Shown piece by piece: positions 10,402-20,097 of a stretch of DNA of 64,000 nucleotides. Source of the stretch: Paralithodes platypus (taxonomy: Eukaryota; Arthropoda; Malacostraca; Decapoda; Lithodidae); the NCBI GenBank assembly GCA_032716605.1, contig CM064502.1:37200895-37264894 (forward strand), read 5' to 3'. Every line of letters starts with the position of its first letter. The stretch's first letter is position 1. The notes under the pieces are model-generated. The model did not search any database and was not told where the DNA came from. It was given only the letters and a program-made list of their open reading frames with translations. Both the position numbers and the translations under genes were made by a program.

Positions 10402-10876
10402 AGATATTATTGGGATGGAATTTGTGCTGTACCTAGTATCAGTGCATTACCACAAGCCCACCGAAACGTCAATAAAATACCCTCATTGTTCCCTGATTAA
10501 ATAGCACTGTATGAATATTCCCATATTCAAAATATGCTACAGGGGTGCAATGCCTGGTGAGTTATCTGCTCAACAGGTGGCGTTGTGTGTGTGTAAGTGA
10601 GAGAGTCCGAGTGTAGGCGGTGAGACAGTGAAGCACGGGAACGAGGTGGCTTCAGAGATGGGGTCGTTTCGGGCCATGAGTGAGCACCATGCCTAATGTG
10701 AAGGCAAGATGGCAGGTGCTCGTTGTACTCTACGTGCTTCACATGTCTCACTCCCTAGACTGGAACAAGACCTCACGGGCTTCACTGTTCATTGTAAAGC
10801 GGTGAATGTTAAGGCTCTCAGCCTATGCCCAAGAGGTAGTAAGTTGGAATATAGAAAAAAAAAAAAAAAAAAAAAT
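10402..10876 (+). mobile_element. 5'-truncated tRNA-derived SINE copy
   Basis: Matches the body of the SINE at 58651-59150 from its GATATTATTGGG block to the poly(A) tail (10855-10876), with an extra ~50 bp near 10700 and no tRNA head. Conserved segments include GTACCTAGTATCAGTGCATT, CTCATTGTTCCCTGATTAAA, CACATGTCTCACTCCC and GGCTCTCAGCCTATGCCC. It inserted into a family g MITE, interrupting it between the GACCCCCCTT and TTGTACATTTTTC blocks. Confidence 0.85.
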
Positions 10877-11110
10877 TGTACATTTTTCAAGAGAAGAATG
10901 TCAAGTTACTCTTAAAATTACAGGCTCGCTATCGCTCGCCAGGAAAAAAAGACACCTAAATGGCACGAAAGGTCATTAAATTGACAGCGAAATGGGGTGA
11001 AAGGTCTTAAAATCGACAAACTAATTGAAGGAACGTCTTAAAATCTCAACACTAATATGCTAAACATGAGGGAAAAGGAGGTCCAGAAAAAGCGAGTAGT
11101 ACCCCCTTAA

Positions 11111-13007
11111 GGGGAGGTAGGTTTGTTTTTCTGGACTACTTTCTCCTTCGTGTTTAGCTCCACTAGTTTTGATATTTTAAGACTGTTACGACCGGGACTA
11201 CGAATAAAACAAGGGCACTCAATGATTGGACTAGTAATAGGGCACTATGCAACAACGGTACGCTAGATCCAAACCCTCGAACTTATATGTCGGCGAACAA
11301 AACACCTATACCCTCCAGGGTTAATCTGCGATAGCGGGGTATCCTTAACTGGGCATAAATGTACTCTACTTCAGGCTAACCTGCACTGGTATAGCCTGAT
11401 AACAAACAAGATGCAAGTTACATTAAAATGCATCAAAAGGAATCTATGGAAAGATCAATTAAATCACTGCAAGATTTAATACAATAAAAAGATGCTTCAA
11501 TACAGTTACTCTAAACAACAATAAACTCTTCACTCCTCTCCGAAAGAAAGTGAAGTATAGTCCTACAGCATAGACCTGGAAACTTCTGAAGAAAGTCTGA
11601 TGCTCATAAGATGCTCGTACTGATTTAGAACTATATAAAGGCAGGAGGCAGGACACCACACGTGTAAATCGAATCCACTAAAAGATAGGACATATAATGT
11701 TAACTGACACGAGAATACTATAAATGCGCAACGGTAGCAATGCTCGACACTAAAAAAAGTACTTCCTCATCAACGAAACAGTCTGCTATGGTTGTGCGGC
11801 TCAGCAGCAACCTAGACTAATAAATGCTGTGAATAATAATGCGCACATATCAAAGAGCTTATATTAAATACTAACAAGTGTCTACTCAATTAATAATGTC
11901 TAGCTGGGATACTCTAGGTAAGGAACTGGGGTTGAGCAAGACAGGCTCGTAGCCTAGCAATGTCCTTAAGACTGCATCCTTTAAGTTACGTTAATTGACT
12001 AGGGGGCTCTCTCGATAGATCCAGATCACAAGTATCTGGTTCTATCCTGGCGACTCTCTAAAGACAAGCAAAGAGGCAGCAAAGTGTGGAACTGGTACAG
12101 GCCAAAACCCTCAGTCAACACAATGCTGCACTCGCAAAGGACGCAACCGAAAAGACAACCCAGGCTACCACAGGACCGGTCGAAGTCGTGTAGGTATAAG
12201 CAAACCGTACACACATCGGAGACAACAACTACAGTTACCTTATCCCAGTCTAGCATTAAATAAAAGAGCAGAAACACTAAATCAATAATGGAGACACACA
12301 AACTTCTTAACCTATACTAACTAAGAACCCTCAAACCTATTCTAAGTACATGTAAATGTCTATGAGGACGGCGCATGCAATACAATGGGCCGGCTATGAA
12401 AACCGTATGCAGAACCCAAGGGGAGTGTTGTGCAGTTAATAAAGGTTAGAGTATGGAAAGAGAGAATCGAGTGAGAGAAACAGTGATAAAGGTGGTGATC
12501 GGGAGAGAGTATGCAAAGGGATGTTAGAAGCACGCGCGCCAAGCCTGTCCTGACAAGGACAGCTCCTGGGGACCCTCATGGAGGAGGTAAGTTACACAGG
12601 AGACCGCAAAGGTGCGATGGTCGGCCAATCACGGGCCGAGACGTCACAAGACAGCAGGCGTCATAGGACACCGCCAGACACGCCGTCCAATGGCGAGCGA
12701 GAGGCAGGAATGCACCCGTACATACAGACACTTACTACCTCCTCGCTCTGAAAGTCTTTCTCATTCACACGCTGGTACTATTATCACTACTGTTGATATA
12801 AAATATAACCCGTTGTCACAGACGAAAACAAAGACCACCACTGGACTGTCTGTGACAATGTGATTACTAGGAAAGAAAGAACAACATTCTCTGATAACTG
12901 TAGCCCATTTCGATGTCCCTGGCGAGCGCTAGTGGCCAACGAGAGGCGATTCTGCCAACGCTGGTAGACGTCACAAGACCTTCGACCCATTACCTTGGCG
13001 ATTAGAA
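11111..13007. mobile_element. TTAA MITE family g, split by a solo LTR
   Basis: Begins right after TTAA 11107-11110 with GGGGAGGTAGGTTTGTTTTT, runs to TTTTAAGAC at 11183, and resumes at 12976 with AGACCTTCGACCCATTA, the next part of the g consensus. The gap is a complete solo LTR with an AGAC duplication. The right end is then cut near 13008 by a family f copy. The g consensus across the junction is therefore continuous. Confidence 0.7.
11184..12975 (-). repeat. Solo LTR of a Gmr1-like element, inverted
   Basis: On the minus strand it starts TGTGACGTC (12975) and ends CGTAACA (11184), the same terminal bases as the LTR at 2262-4105, and shares long internal blocks with it (for example around 11300 versus 3960). 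Target duplication AGAC is at 11180-11183 and 12976-12979. No pol sequence lies between, so it is a solo LTR left by LTR-LTR recombination. Small ORFs inside are chance. Confidence 0.85.
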
Positions 13008-13719
13008 CCCCACATGTACCGGTGCTGTCCTTTTAACTTTATGTTGGCTATATTTAGATGATTTTATTCAGTTTAAAAAGGGCCTCATGCAAGTGACAGG
13101 CTTTGAACTATCTCATTTAACCATTTTTACTACCACAGACCTTTCTTAAACTGCACAAAATCGTCCTATTAATCCCAAGAACAAAATCAAAACGACGACA
13201 TCGGTACAGAAGGGGTTAAGAAGGGTCTGTGGTAATAAAAAAGGATAAGTGAGATAGTTCGAAGCCTTGTAAGGGGGGTCACCTGCTTTTTTTCTCACCT
13301 TTTCTCTCTTTCTCTGGTTTGTGTTTATTCGGTCCCATTCAGCCTACTGTTTTAAGACGTTTATCCCCATCCAGGTGTCCATTTCTTCCTTATGAGCGAT
13401 AGCGAGCCATCATTGCATAGAGAAATCCGGCTTCGCCGGAGAAATTTTTCTATCGAAAAATGTACAAATTTAGCCTGCTGTCAAAAACATTTGTTTTAAA
13501 TATGCTGGCTCGCTACCGCTCGCCAGGAAAAAATCGACACCTGGATGGGGATTAACGTCTTAAAACAGTAGGCTGAATGGGACCGAATGGATACAACCCA
13601 GATAGAGACAAAAAAACGAGTTGGGCCCCCTTAATTGCTGGAGACCTTATTCAAACTGAATTATATCGTTTAACAATAGCCAGAATAAAGTTAAAAGACG
13701 TCGCCGATACAGAAGGGGA
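13008..13719. mobile_element. Two TTAA MITE family f copies, second split by a g copy
   Basis: Copy one is about 13008-13215, with ACATGTACCGGTGCTGTCC at the left and GGTACAGAAGGGG before TTAA (13216-13219) at the right. Copy two is represented by its internal block from 13220 (AAGGGTCTGTGGTA) to 13272 and 13635 to 13719, ending GATACAGAAGGGG. The 13273-13630 interruption is a family g element at an internal TTAA. Confidence 0.65.
13273..13630. mobile_element. TTAA MITE family g inside a family f copy
   Basis: 358 bp, between a mutated GTAA (13269-13272) and TTAA (13631-13634). Ends are GGGGGGTCACC and GGGCCCCC. It contains a small perfect inverted motif, TCCGGCTTCGCCGGA, near 13427, and symmetric blocks ending in GTTTTAAGACG / CGTCTTAAAAC. 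The f sequence resumes at TTGCTGGAGACC, so the empty site can be inferred from 9090-9287. Confidence 0.7.
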
Positions 13720-13888
13720 TAACAAGGATAATAGACAGTTTCTCTAACTCATTTAATCCCCCATAGGTCTTTCCTAAGCTTAATCTAATAATTGAGTCTG
13801 GCCAGGAATTACTCTCGCTCTCGATATAATTTGAATTCTTTATTTCACTCCCAACACCAAACACCTCCCAATGAAATAATTAAAACAT

Positions 13889-13964
13889 GTGATCCTCCCG
13901 GGACTTGAACCTGGGTTACCACATATATATCTTAAACACTCTTACCATTACACCATCAAGACAG
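13889..13964 (-). other. tRNA-like sequence (degenerate)
   Basis: On the minus strand an A-box-like TGGTGTAATGG and a B-box-like GGTTCAAGTCC are spaced as in a tRNA gene, but the acceptor ends do not pair and one T-stem pair is mismatched. It may be a decayed tRNA or the head of an old SINE. Not a functional tRNA on this evidence. Confidence 0.45.
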
Positions 13965-13975
13965 TTAAAGGTTAA

Positions 13976-14067
13976 GGGAGCCCACCTCGCTTTGTTTCTC
14001 TTTCTCTCCCTCTCTCTTTGGCTTGTATCCATTTGGCCCCATTCAACCTACTGTTTTAAGACGTACC

Positions 14068-14161
<94 letters not shown>

Positions 14162-14210
14162 TGTATATATATGAGGGAGAATGGGGGACAGAAAATAGAG
14201 CCATGCCCCC
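13976..14210. mobile_element. TTAA MITE family g with an internal AT microsatellite
   Basis: Flanked by TTAA at 13972-13975 and 14211-14214. Starts GGGAGCCCACC and ends GAGCCATGCCCCC. Left g modules run to TTTTAAGACGT at 14063, then (TA)n replaces the middle. Confidence 0.75.
14069..14171. repeat. (TA)n microsatellite
   Basis: About 50 TA units, interrupted by two C/G pairs, so it is nearly self-complementary and could extrude a hairpin. Ile/Tyr repeat ORFs over it are artefacts. Confidence 0.97.
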
Positions 14211-14268
14211 TTAATGGCGTGTTGCCACGTCATCGTCGGGTACTGTAGTTTTGTTCTGTACATTTTAA

Positions 14269-14557
14269 TCCCTTCAGTACCGGTGACGTCCTTTTAAGTA
14301 TATTCTGGCAACTAGTAGACAATTTTATTCAGCTTAGGAAGAACGTCTACTAATTTAAAGGCAACAGACTATCTCAATTAATCCTTTTTGTTACCATAAG
14401 TCCTACTATTAGACGATTTAATTCAGTTTAAGCAATTAACAGGCTTCAAACTATCCCCCCTAACCATTTTTACCACCACAGGTTCTTCTTAAACTGCACA
14501 AACTCGTCTAATCATAGTTAGAATAAAATTAAAATTACGTCACTGGTACAGAAGGGG
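14269..14557. mobile_element. TTAA MITE family f, chimeric copy
   Basis: Flanked by TTAA at 14265-14268 and 14558-14561, with CAGTACCGGTGACGTCC near the left and TGGTACAGAAGGGG at the right. At 289 bp it is longer than other f copies. The middle carries two versions of the ACTATTAGACGATTT module, so it looks like one copy joined to part of another. Confidence 0.75.
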
Positions 14558-14662
14558 TTAAAGAGATGCGTAATTCGTATAAAACAACATTTACGAAATT
14601 ACGTTGGAATAATCCCATGTAGACTATACGTAATGCGTGATGTATGGTGTGTAGTGTCTTTA

Positions 14663-14795
14663 GGGGAGATGGCACGCTTTTCTGGTCCACCTTCTTCCTC
14701 ATGCTTAGCCCCATTAGTTTTCAGATTTTAAGACGTTGGCCCCATTAGTTTGGCGATTTGTAGACCTTTTGCCCTATTTCTTTGTCAATGGTAGA
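14663..14795. mobile_element. Left part of a TTAA MITE family g
   Basis: Starts GGGGAGATGG after a mutated TTAA and follows the g consensus (CCCCATTAGTTTTCAGATTT, GACGTTGGCCCCATTAG, TTTCTTTGTCAAT). At 14796 it passes directly into the 31-bp minisatellite. No right half is found, so the rest was replaced or lost. Confidence 0.7.
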
Positions 14796-17700
14796 TACAG
14801 CAGTGGTAGGTGGTTATAGTGGTAGATAGAGCAGTGGTAGGTGGTTATAATGGTAGATAGAGCAGTGTTAGGTGGTTATAGTGGTAGATAGAGCAGTGGT
14901 TGGTGGTTATAATGGTAGATAGAACAGTGGTTGGTGGCTATAATCGTAGATAGATCAGTGTTAGGTGGTTATAGTGGTAGATAGTGGTAGATAGATCAGT
15001 GGTTGGTGGTTATAGTGGTAGATAGAGCAGTGGTAGGTGGTTATAGTGGTAGATAGAGCAGTGGTTGGTGGTTATAGTGGTAGATAGAGCAGTGGTAAGT
15101 GGTTATAGTGGTAGATAGTGCAGTGGTTGGTGGTTATAGTGGTAGATAGAGCAGTGGTTGGTGGCTATAATGGTAGATAGAGCAGTGGTAGGTGGTTATA
15201 GTGGTAGATAGTGCAGTGGTAGGTGGTTATAGTGGTAGATAGTGCAGTGGTTGGTGGTTATAGTGGTAGATAGAGCAGTGGTAGGTGGTTATAGTGGTAG
15301 ATAGAGCAGTGGTTGGTGGCTATAATGGTAGATAGAGCAGTGGTAGGTGGTTATAGTGGTAGATCGTGCAGTGGTAGGTGGTTATAGTGGTAGATAGAGC
15401 AGTGGTAGGTGGTTATAGTGGTAGATAGAGCAGTGATTGGTGGCTATAATGGTAGATATAGCAGTGGTAGGTGGTTATAGTGGTAGATAGAGCAGTGGTA
15501 GGTGGTTATAGTGGTAGATAGAGCAGTGGTTGGTGGTTATAGTGGTAGATAGAGCAGTGGTAAGTGGTTATAGTGGTAGATAGTGCAGTGGTTGGTGGTT
15601 ATAGTGGTAGATAGAGCAGTGGTTGGTGGCTATAATGGTAGATAGAGCAGTGGTTGGTGGATATAATGGTAGATAGAGCAGTGGTAGGTGGTTATAGTGG
15701 TAGATAGAGCAGTGGTTGGTGGATATAATGGTAGATAGAGCAGTGGTAGGTGGTTATAGTGGTAGATAGAGCAGTGGTTGGTGGCTATAATGGTAGATAG
15801 AGCAGTGGTTGGTGGATATAATGGTAGATAGAGCAGTGGTTGGTGGCTATAGTACAAAGGTACAAAGGAGTACAAAGGAAATCAAGCAACAACAGCCCTA
15901 GTGACCCTTCTAGGCTGCTTGTCCTCCAAAACACTGAGGATCAAGTGTCCAAACAGTGGTTTAGAGTGGGTAAGGGAACATTGGAAAGGGAACTAATGTC
16001 CGTGGCAGGATTAGGAAGTTAGTAGGGGACAGATGGGTTAGTAACTGAGGGGGGGATAAAATAAAGTTATTCATTTACAAACGCAGTCAGTCGCGGGTTT
16101 GATGCGAGATATTTTTCTAGGCGGAGCTTAAATGAATCAACGGTGCTGCAGTCCATAACGTCTCGGAGAAGCCCATTCCACAAGTTGACAACTCGATTGA
16201 AGAAGAAATTCTTAGATTCGTGCGAGTTAAAAGATTTACCAATAATTTTGCAACCGTTTCCCCGCGTGTAATTAGATTGGTCGATAGTGAAGTAATTACT
16301 ACAGTTCATATTGTCGATGCCTTTGATGATTTTGAACACTTGAATTAAGTCACCTCTTAATCTGCGCTGAGTTATAGGAAATATATTTAATTCTCTAAGA
16401 CGCTCTTCGTATAGTTTGTTCTTTAGGCTAGGTATCGTTTTGGTAACTCTACGTTGAACTCGTTCTAGCTTGTCTATATCTTTTTGGTAATAAGGGCACC
16501 AGGATTGAACGCAGTATTCCAGAAGAGGGCGGACTAAGGAATTGTAAAGGGTTAGGATAACTTCTTTGGATTTATGCTCAAATGACCTGCCTATAAAGCC
16601 AATTATTTTGTTTGCCTTCTTAACAACTTCTGAACATTGTTGACTCTGTTTTAGGTTACTCGATATTGTTACTCCCAGATCGGTTTCTCTGTTTACATTC
16701 TTAAGCTGAGTGCCATTCATCGAATAGTTTGCTTTCTCATTTAGGTATCCGATATGTAGTACTTTATATTTATCCGCATTGAAACTCATTTGCCAAATTT
16801 GGGCCCAACATGACAATTTATCTAGATTGTGTTGCATATCATCAACTTGTTCTTTTGAGAGTACGCTATTTGCAATTTTTGTATCGTCAGCAAATTTTGA
16901 GATTGTACAGGTGAGACCCTCCTCTATGTCGTTGATGTTAATTAGAAAGAGAATTGGGCCTATTACCGATCCCTGTGGTACCCCGCTACTTACATTGGTC
17001 CATTTAGATGCCTTACCGTTTATGACTACACTTTGCTTTCTGTTGCTGAGCCAATTTTCTATCCATTTCAACACACCGTCTTGTATTCCATGCGCTTTTA
17101 GTTTTAGCAGTAAACGTTTGTGGGGAATTTTGTCAAAGGCCTTTTGAAAATCAAAACTATACCTACAGCTTTACTCTCATCGTAGAGGTTGAGGATATCG
17201 TGGAAGAAGTCTAAGAGGTTTGTTAAACAGGAACGTTTTTTACGAAAGCCGTGTTGAGTATCTTTAAGTATGTTATTTTCCTCTAAGTGATTTACGAGTC
17301 TGTCTCTTATGACCGTTTCTAGCATTTTACATACAACTGAGGTTAAGCTAATTGGACGATAGTTACTGGGTAGGGATTTGCTGCCTTTTTTTAATATCGG
17401 TGTTACGTTGGCTAGCTTCCACTGATCAGGCATAGTTCCAGACTGCAAGGATTTATTGAATAGTAATGTCAGTGGTTTGGAGAGCTCATCCTTAGCTTCC
17501 TTTAGAAATATAGGAGAGATTGTATCAGGTCCAGCCGTTGGTAGATAGAGCAGCGGTAGGTGGGGTATAGTGCTAGATAGAGCAGTGGTTGGTGGCTAAA
17601 GTGGTAGATAGAGCAGTGGTAGGTGGCTATAGTGGTAGATAGAGGAGTGGTAGGTGGTTACAGTGGTAGATAGATCTGTAGTAGGTGGTTATAGTGTTAG

Positions 17701-20097
17701 ATAGAGCAGTGGTAGGTGGTTTTAGTGGTAGATAGAGCAGTGGTAGGTGGTTACAGTGGTAGATAGAGCAGTGGTAGGTGGTTATAGTGGTAGATAGAGC
17801 AGTGGTCGGTGGTTATAGTGGTAGATAGAGCAGTGGTAGGTGGTTACTGTGGTAGATAGAGCAGTGGTAGGTGGTTATAGTGGTAGATAGAGCAGTGGTA
17901 GGTGGTTATAGTGATAGATAGAGCAGTGGTAGGTGATTATATTGGTAGATAGAGCAGTGGTAGGTGGTTACAGTGGTAGATAGAGCAGTGGTAGGTGGTT
18001 ATAGTGGTAGATAGAGCAGTAGTTGGTGGTTATATTGGTAGATAGAACAGTGGTAGGTGGTTATAGTGGTAGATAGAGCAGTGGTAGGTGGTTATAGTGG
18101 TAGATAGAGCAGTGGTAGGTGGTTATAGTGGTAGATATATAGATATGGCAGTGGTAGGTGGTTATAGTGGTAGATAGAGAAGTGGTTATAGTGGTAGATA
18201 GGGCAGTAGTAGGTGGTTATAGTGGTAGATAGGGCAGTGGTAGGTGGTTATAGTGGTAGGTATAGCAGTGGTTGGTGGTTAGTGTGGTTTATAGGGCAGT
18301 GGTAGGTGGTTATAGTGGTAGATAGAACAGTGGTAGGTGGTTATAGTGGTAGATATAGCAGTTGTAGGTAGTTATAGTGGTAGATAGAGCAGTAGTTGGT
18401 GGTTATAGTGGTAGATAGAGCAGTGGTAGGTGGTTAGTGTGGTTTATAGAGCAGTGGTAGGTGGTTATAGTGGTAGATAGAACAGTGGTAGGTGGTTATA
18501 GTGGTAGATAGACCAGTGGTAGGTGGTTATAGTGGTAGGTGGGTATAGTGGTAAATAAAGCAGTGGTAGGTGGCTACAGTGGTAGATAGTGCAGTGGTAG
18601 GTGGTTATAGTGGTAGATAGAGCAGTGGTAGGTGGTTTATAGAGCAGTGGTAGGTGGTTATAGTGGTAGATAGAACAATGGTAGGTGGTTATAGTGGTAG
18701 GTGGTTATAGTGGTAGATAGAGCAGTGGTAGGTGGTTATAGTGGTAGATAGAGCAGGGGTTGGTGGTTATAGTGGTAAATAGAGGAGTGATAGGTGGCTA
18801 CAGTGGTAGATAGTGCAGTGGTAGGTAGTTATAGTGGTAGATATAGCAATGGTAGGTGGTTATAGTGGTAGATAGAGCAGTGGTAGGTAGTTAGTGTGGG
18901 ATATAGAGCAGTGGTAGGTGGTTATAGTGGTAGATAGAACAGTGGTAGGTGGTTATAGTGGTAGATAAAGCGGTGGTAGGTGGTTATAGTGGTAGATAGA
19001 GCAGCGGTAGGTGGTTATAGTGGTAGATAGAGCAGTGGTAGGCAGTTATAGTGGTAGATAGAACAGTGGTTGGTGGTTATAGTGGTAAATAGAGCAGTGG
19101 CAGGTGGCTACAGTGGTATATAGTGCAGTGGTAGGTGGTTATAGTTGTAGATAGAGCAATAATAGATGGTTATAGTGGTAGATAGAGCAGTGGTAGGTAG
19201 TTAGTGTGGGATATAGAGCAGTGGTAGGTGGTTATAGTGGTAGATAGAACAGTGGTATGTGGTTATAGTGGTAGATAGAGCAGCGGTAGGTGGCTACAGT
19301 GGTAGATAGTGCAGTGGTAGGTGGTTATAGTGGTAGATAGAGCAGTGGTAGGGTAGTTAGTGTGGGATATAGAGCAGTGGTAGGTGGTTATAGTGGTAGA
19401 TAGAGCAGTGATAGGTGGTTATAGTGGTAAATAAAGCAGTGGTAGGTGGCTACAGTGGTAGATAGTGCAGTGGTAGGTGGTTATAGTGGTAGATAGAGCA
19501 GTGGTAGGTGGTTAGTGTGGTTTATAGAGCAGTGGTAGGTGGTTATAGTGGTAGATAGAACAATGGTAGGTGGTTATAGTGGTAGATAAAGTGGTGGTAG
19601 GTGGTTATAGTGGTAGATAGAGCAGCGGTAGGTTGTTATAGTGGTAGATAGAGCAGTGGTAGGTGGTTATAGTGGCAGATAGAGCAATGGTTGGTGGTTA
19701 TAGTGGCAGATAGAGTAGTGGTAGGTGGTTATAGTGGTAGATAGAGCAGTGGTTGGTGGTTAGTGTGGTATATAGAGCAGAGATAGGTGGTTATAGTGGT
19801 AGATAGAGCAGTGGTAGGTGGTTATAGTGGTAGATAGAGCAGTGGTAGCTGGTTAGTGTGTATAGAGTAGAGGTAGGTGGTTATAGTGGTAGATAGAGCA
19901 GTGGTAGGTGGGTATAGTGGTAGATAGAGCAGTAGTTGGTGGTTATAGTGGTAGATAGAGCAGTGGTAGGTGGTTATAGTGGTAGATAGAGCAGTGGTAG
20001 GTGATTACAGTCGTAGATAGAGCAGTGGTAAGTGGTTATAGTGGTAGATAGAGCAATGGTTGGTTGCTAGTGTTGTAAATAGAGCAGTGGTTGGTGG
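14796..20097. repeat. 31-bp minisatellite, ~115 units, in two blocks
   Basis: Unit GTGGTAGATAGAGCAGTGG followed by TAGGTGGTTATA, 31 bp. Block one is 14796-15852 and block two 17539-20097, separated by a LINE-A insertion. Variants (TTGGTGG, GGCTATAA, CAGTGGTA) alternate in higher-order runs, most visibly in block one. Block two is more heterogeneous and contains GTTAGTGTGGTTTATAGAGC variants absent from block one. The minus-strand Leu/Tyr/Pro ORF at ~15700 and the plus-strand ORF at 20060 are artefacts. Confidence 0.95.
15853..17538 (-). pseudogene. LINE-A copy, 5'-truncated, within the minisatellite
   Basis: Closely matches the 3' 1.68 kb of LINE-A at 59594-61270. It carries RT blocks on the minus strand: GFRKKRSCLTNLL (~17245), GVPQGSVIGPILF (~16980) and catalytic FADD (~16885), then the C-terminal region down to a stop at ~16067 and a 3' UTR. 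A small deletion/frameshift near 17150 splits the RT. The 3' end is made of short CCTTTGTAC-type repeats, three at 15853-15880. The minisatellite phase is continuous across the insertion, so no long target duplication was made. Confidence 0.92.

Larger units (their letters stand above)
9658..11106. mobile_element. TTAA MITE family g, swollen by an internal minisatellite and a SINE
   Basis: Flanked by TTAA at 9654-9657 and 11107-11110. It starts GGGGAGGTAGG and ends in ACCCCC. Between are the 19-bp minisatellite (9660-10176), the g-type AGTTTCCTCGCTAGACCTCC block at ~10340, a SINE insertion (10402-10876), and the usual GCTCGCTATCGCTCGCCAGG block at ~10924 with the repeated GACAAACTAAT modules. 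Without the two additions it would be ~400 bp like the other g copies. The 217-residue Lys/Thr/Pro reading on the minus strand is only the minisatellite. Confidence 0.75.

Noticed and set aside
14796..20097. CRISPR-like regular repeats
   Set aside because: Direct head-to-tail 31-bp units without unique spacers, in a eukaryotic setting. It is a minisatellite.
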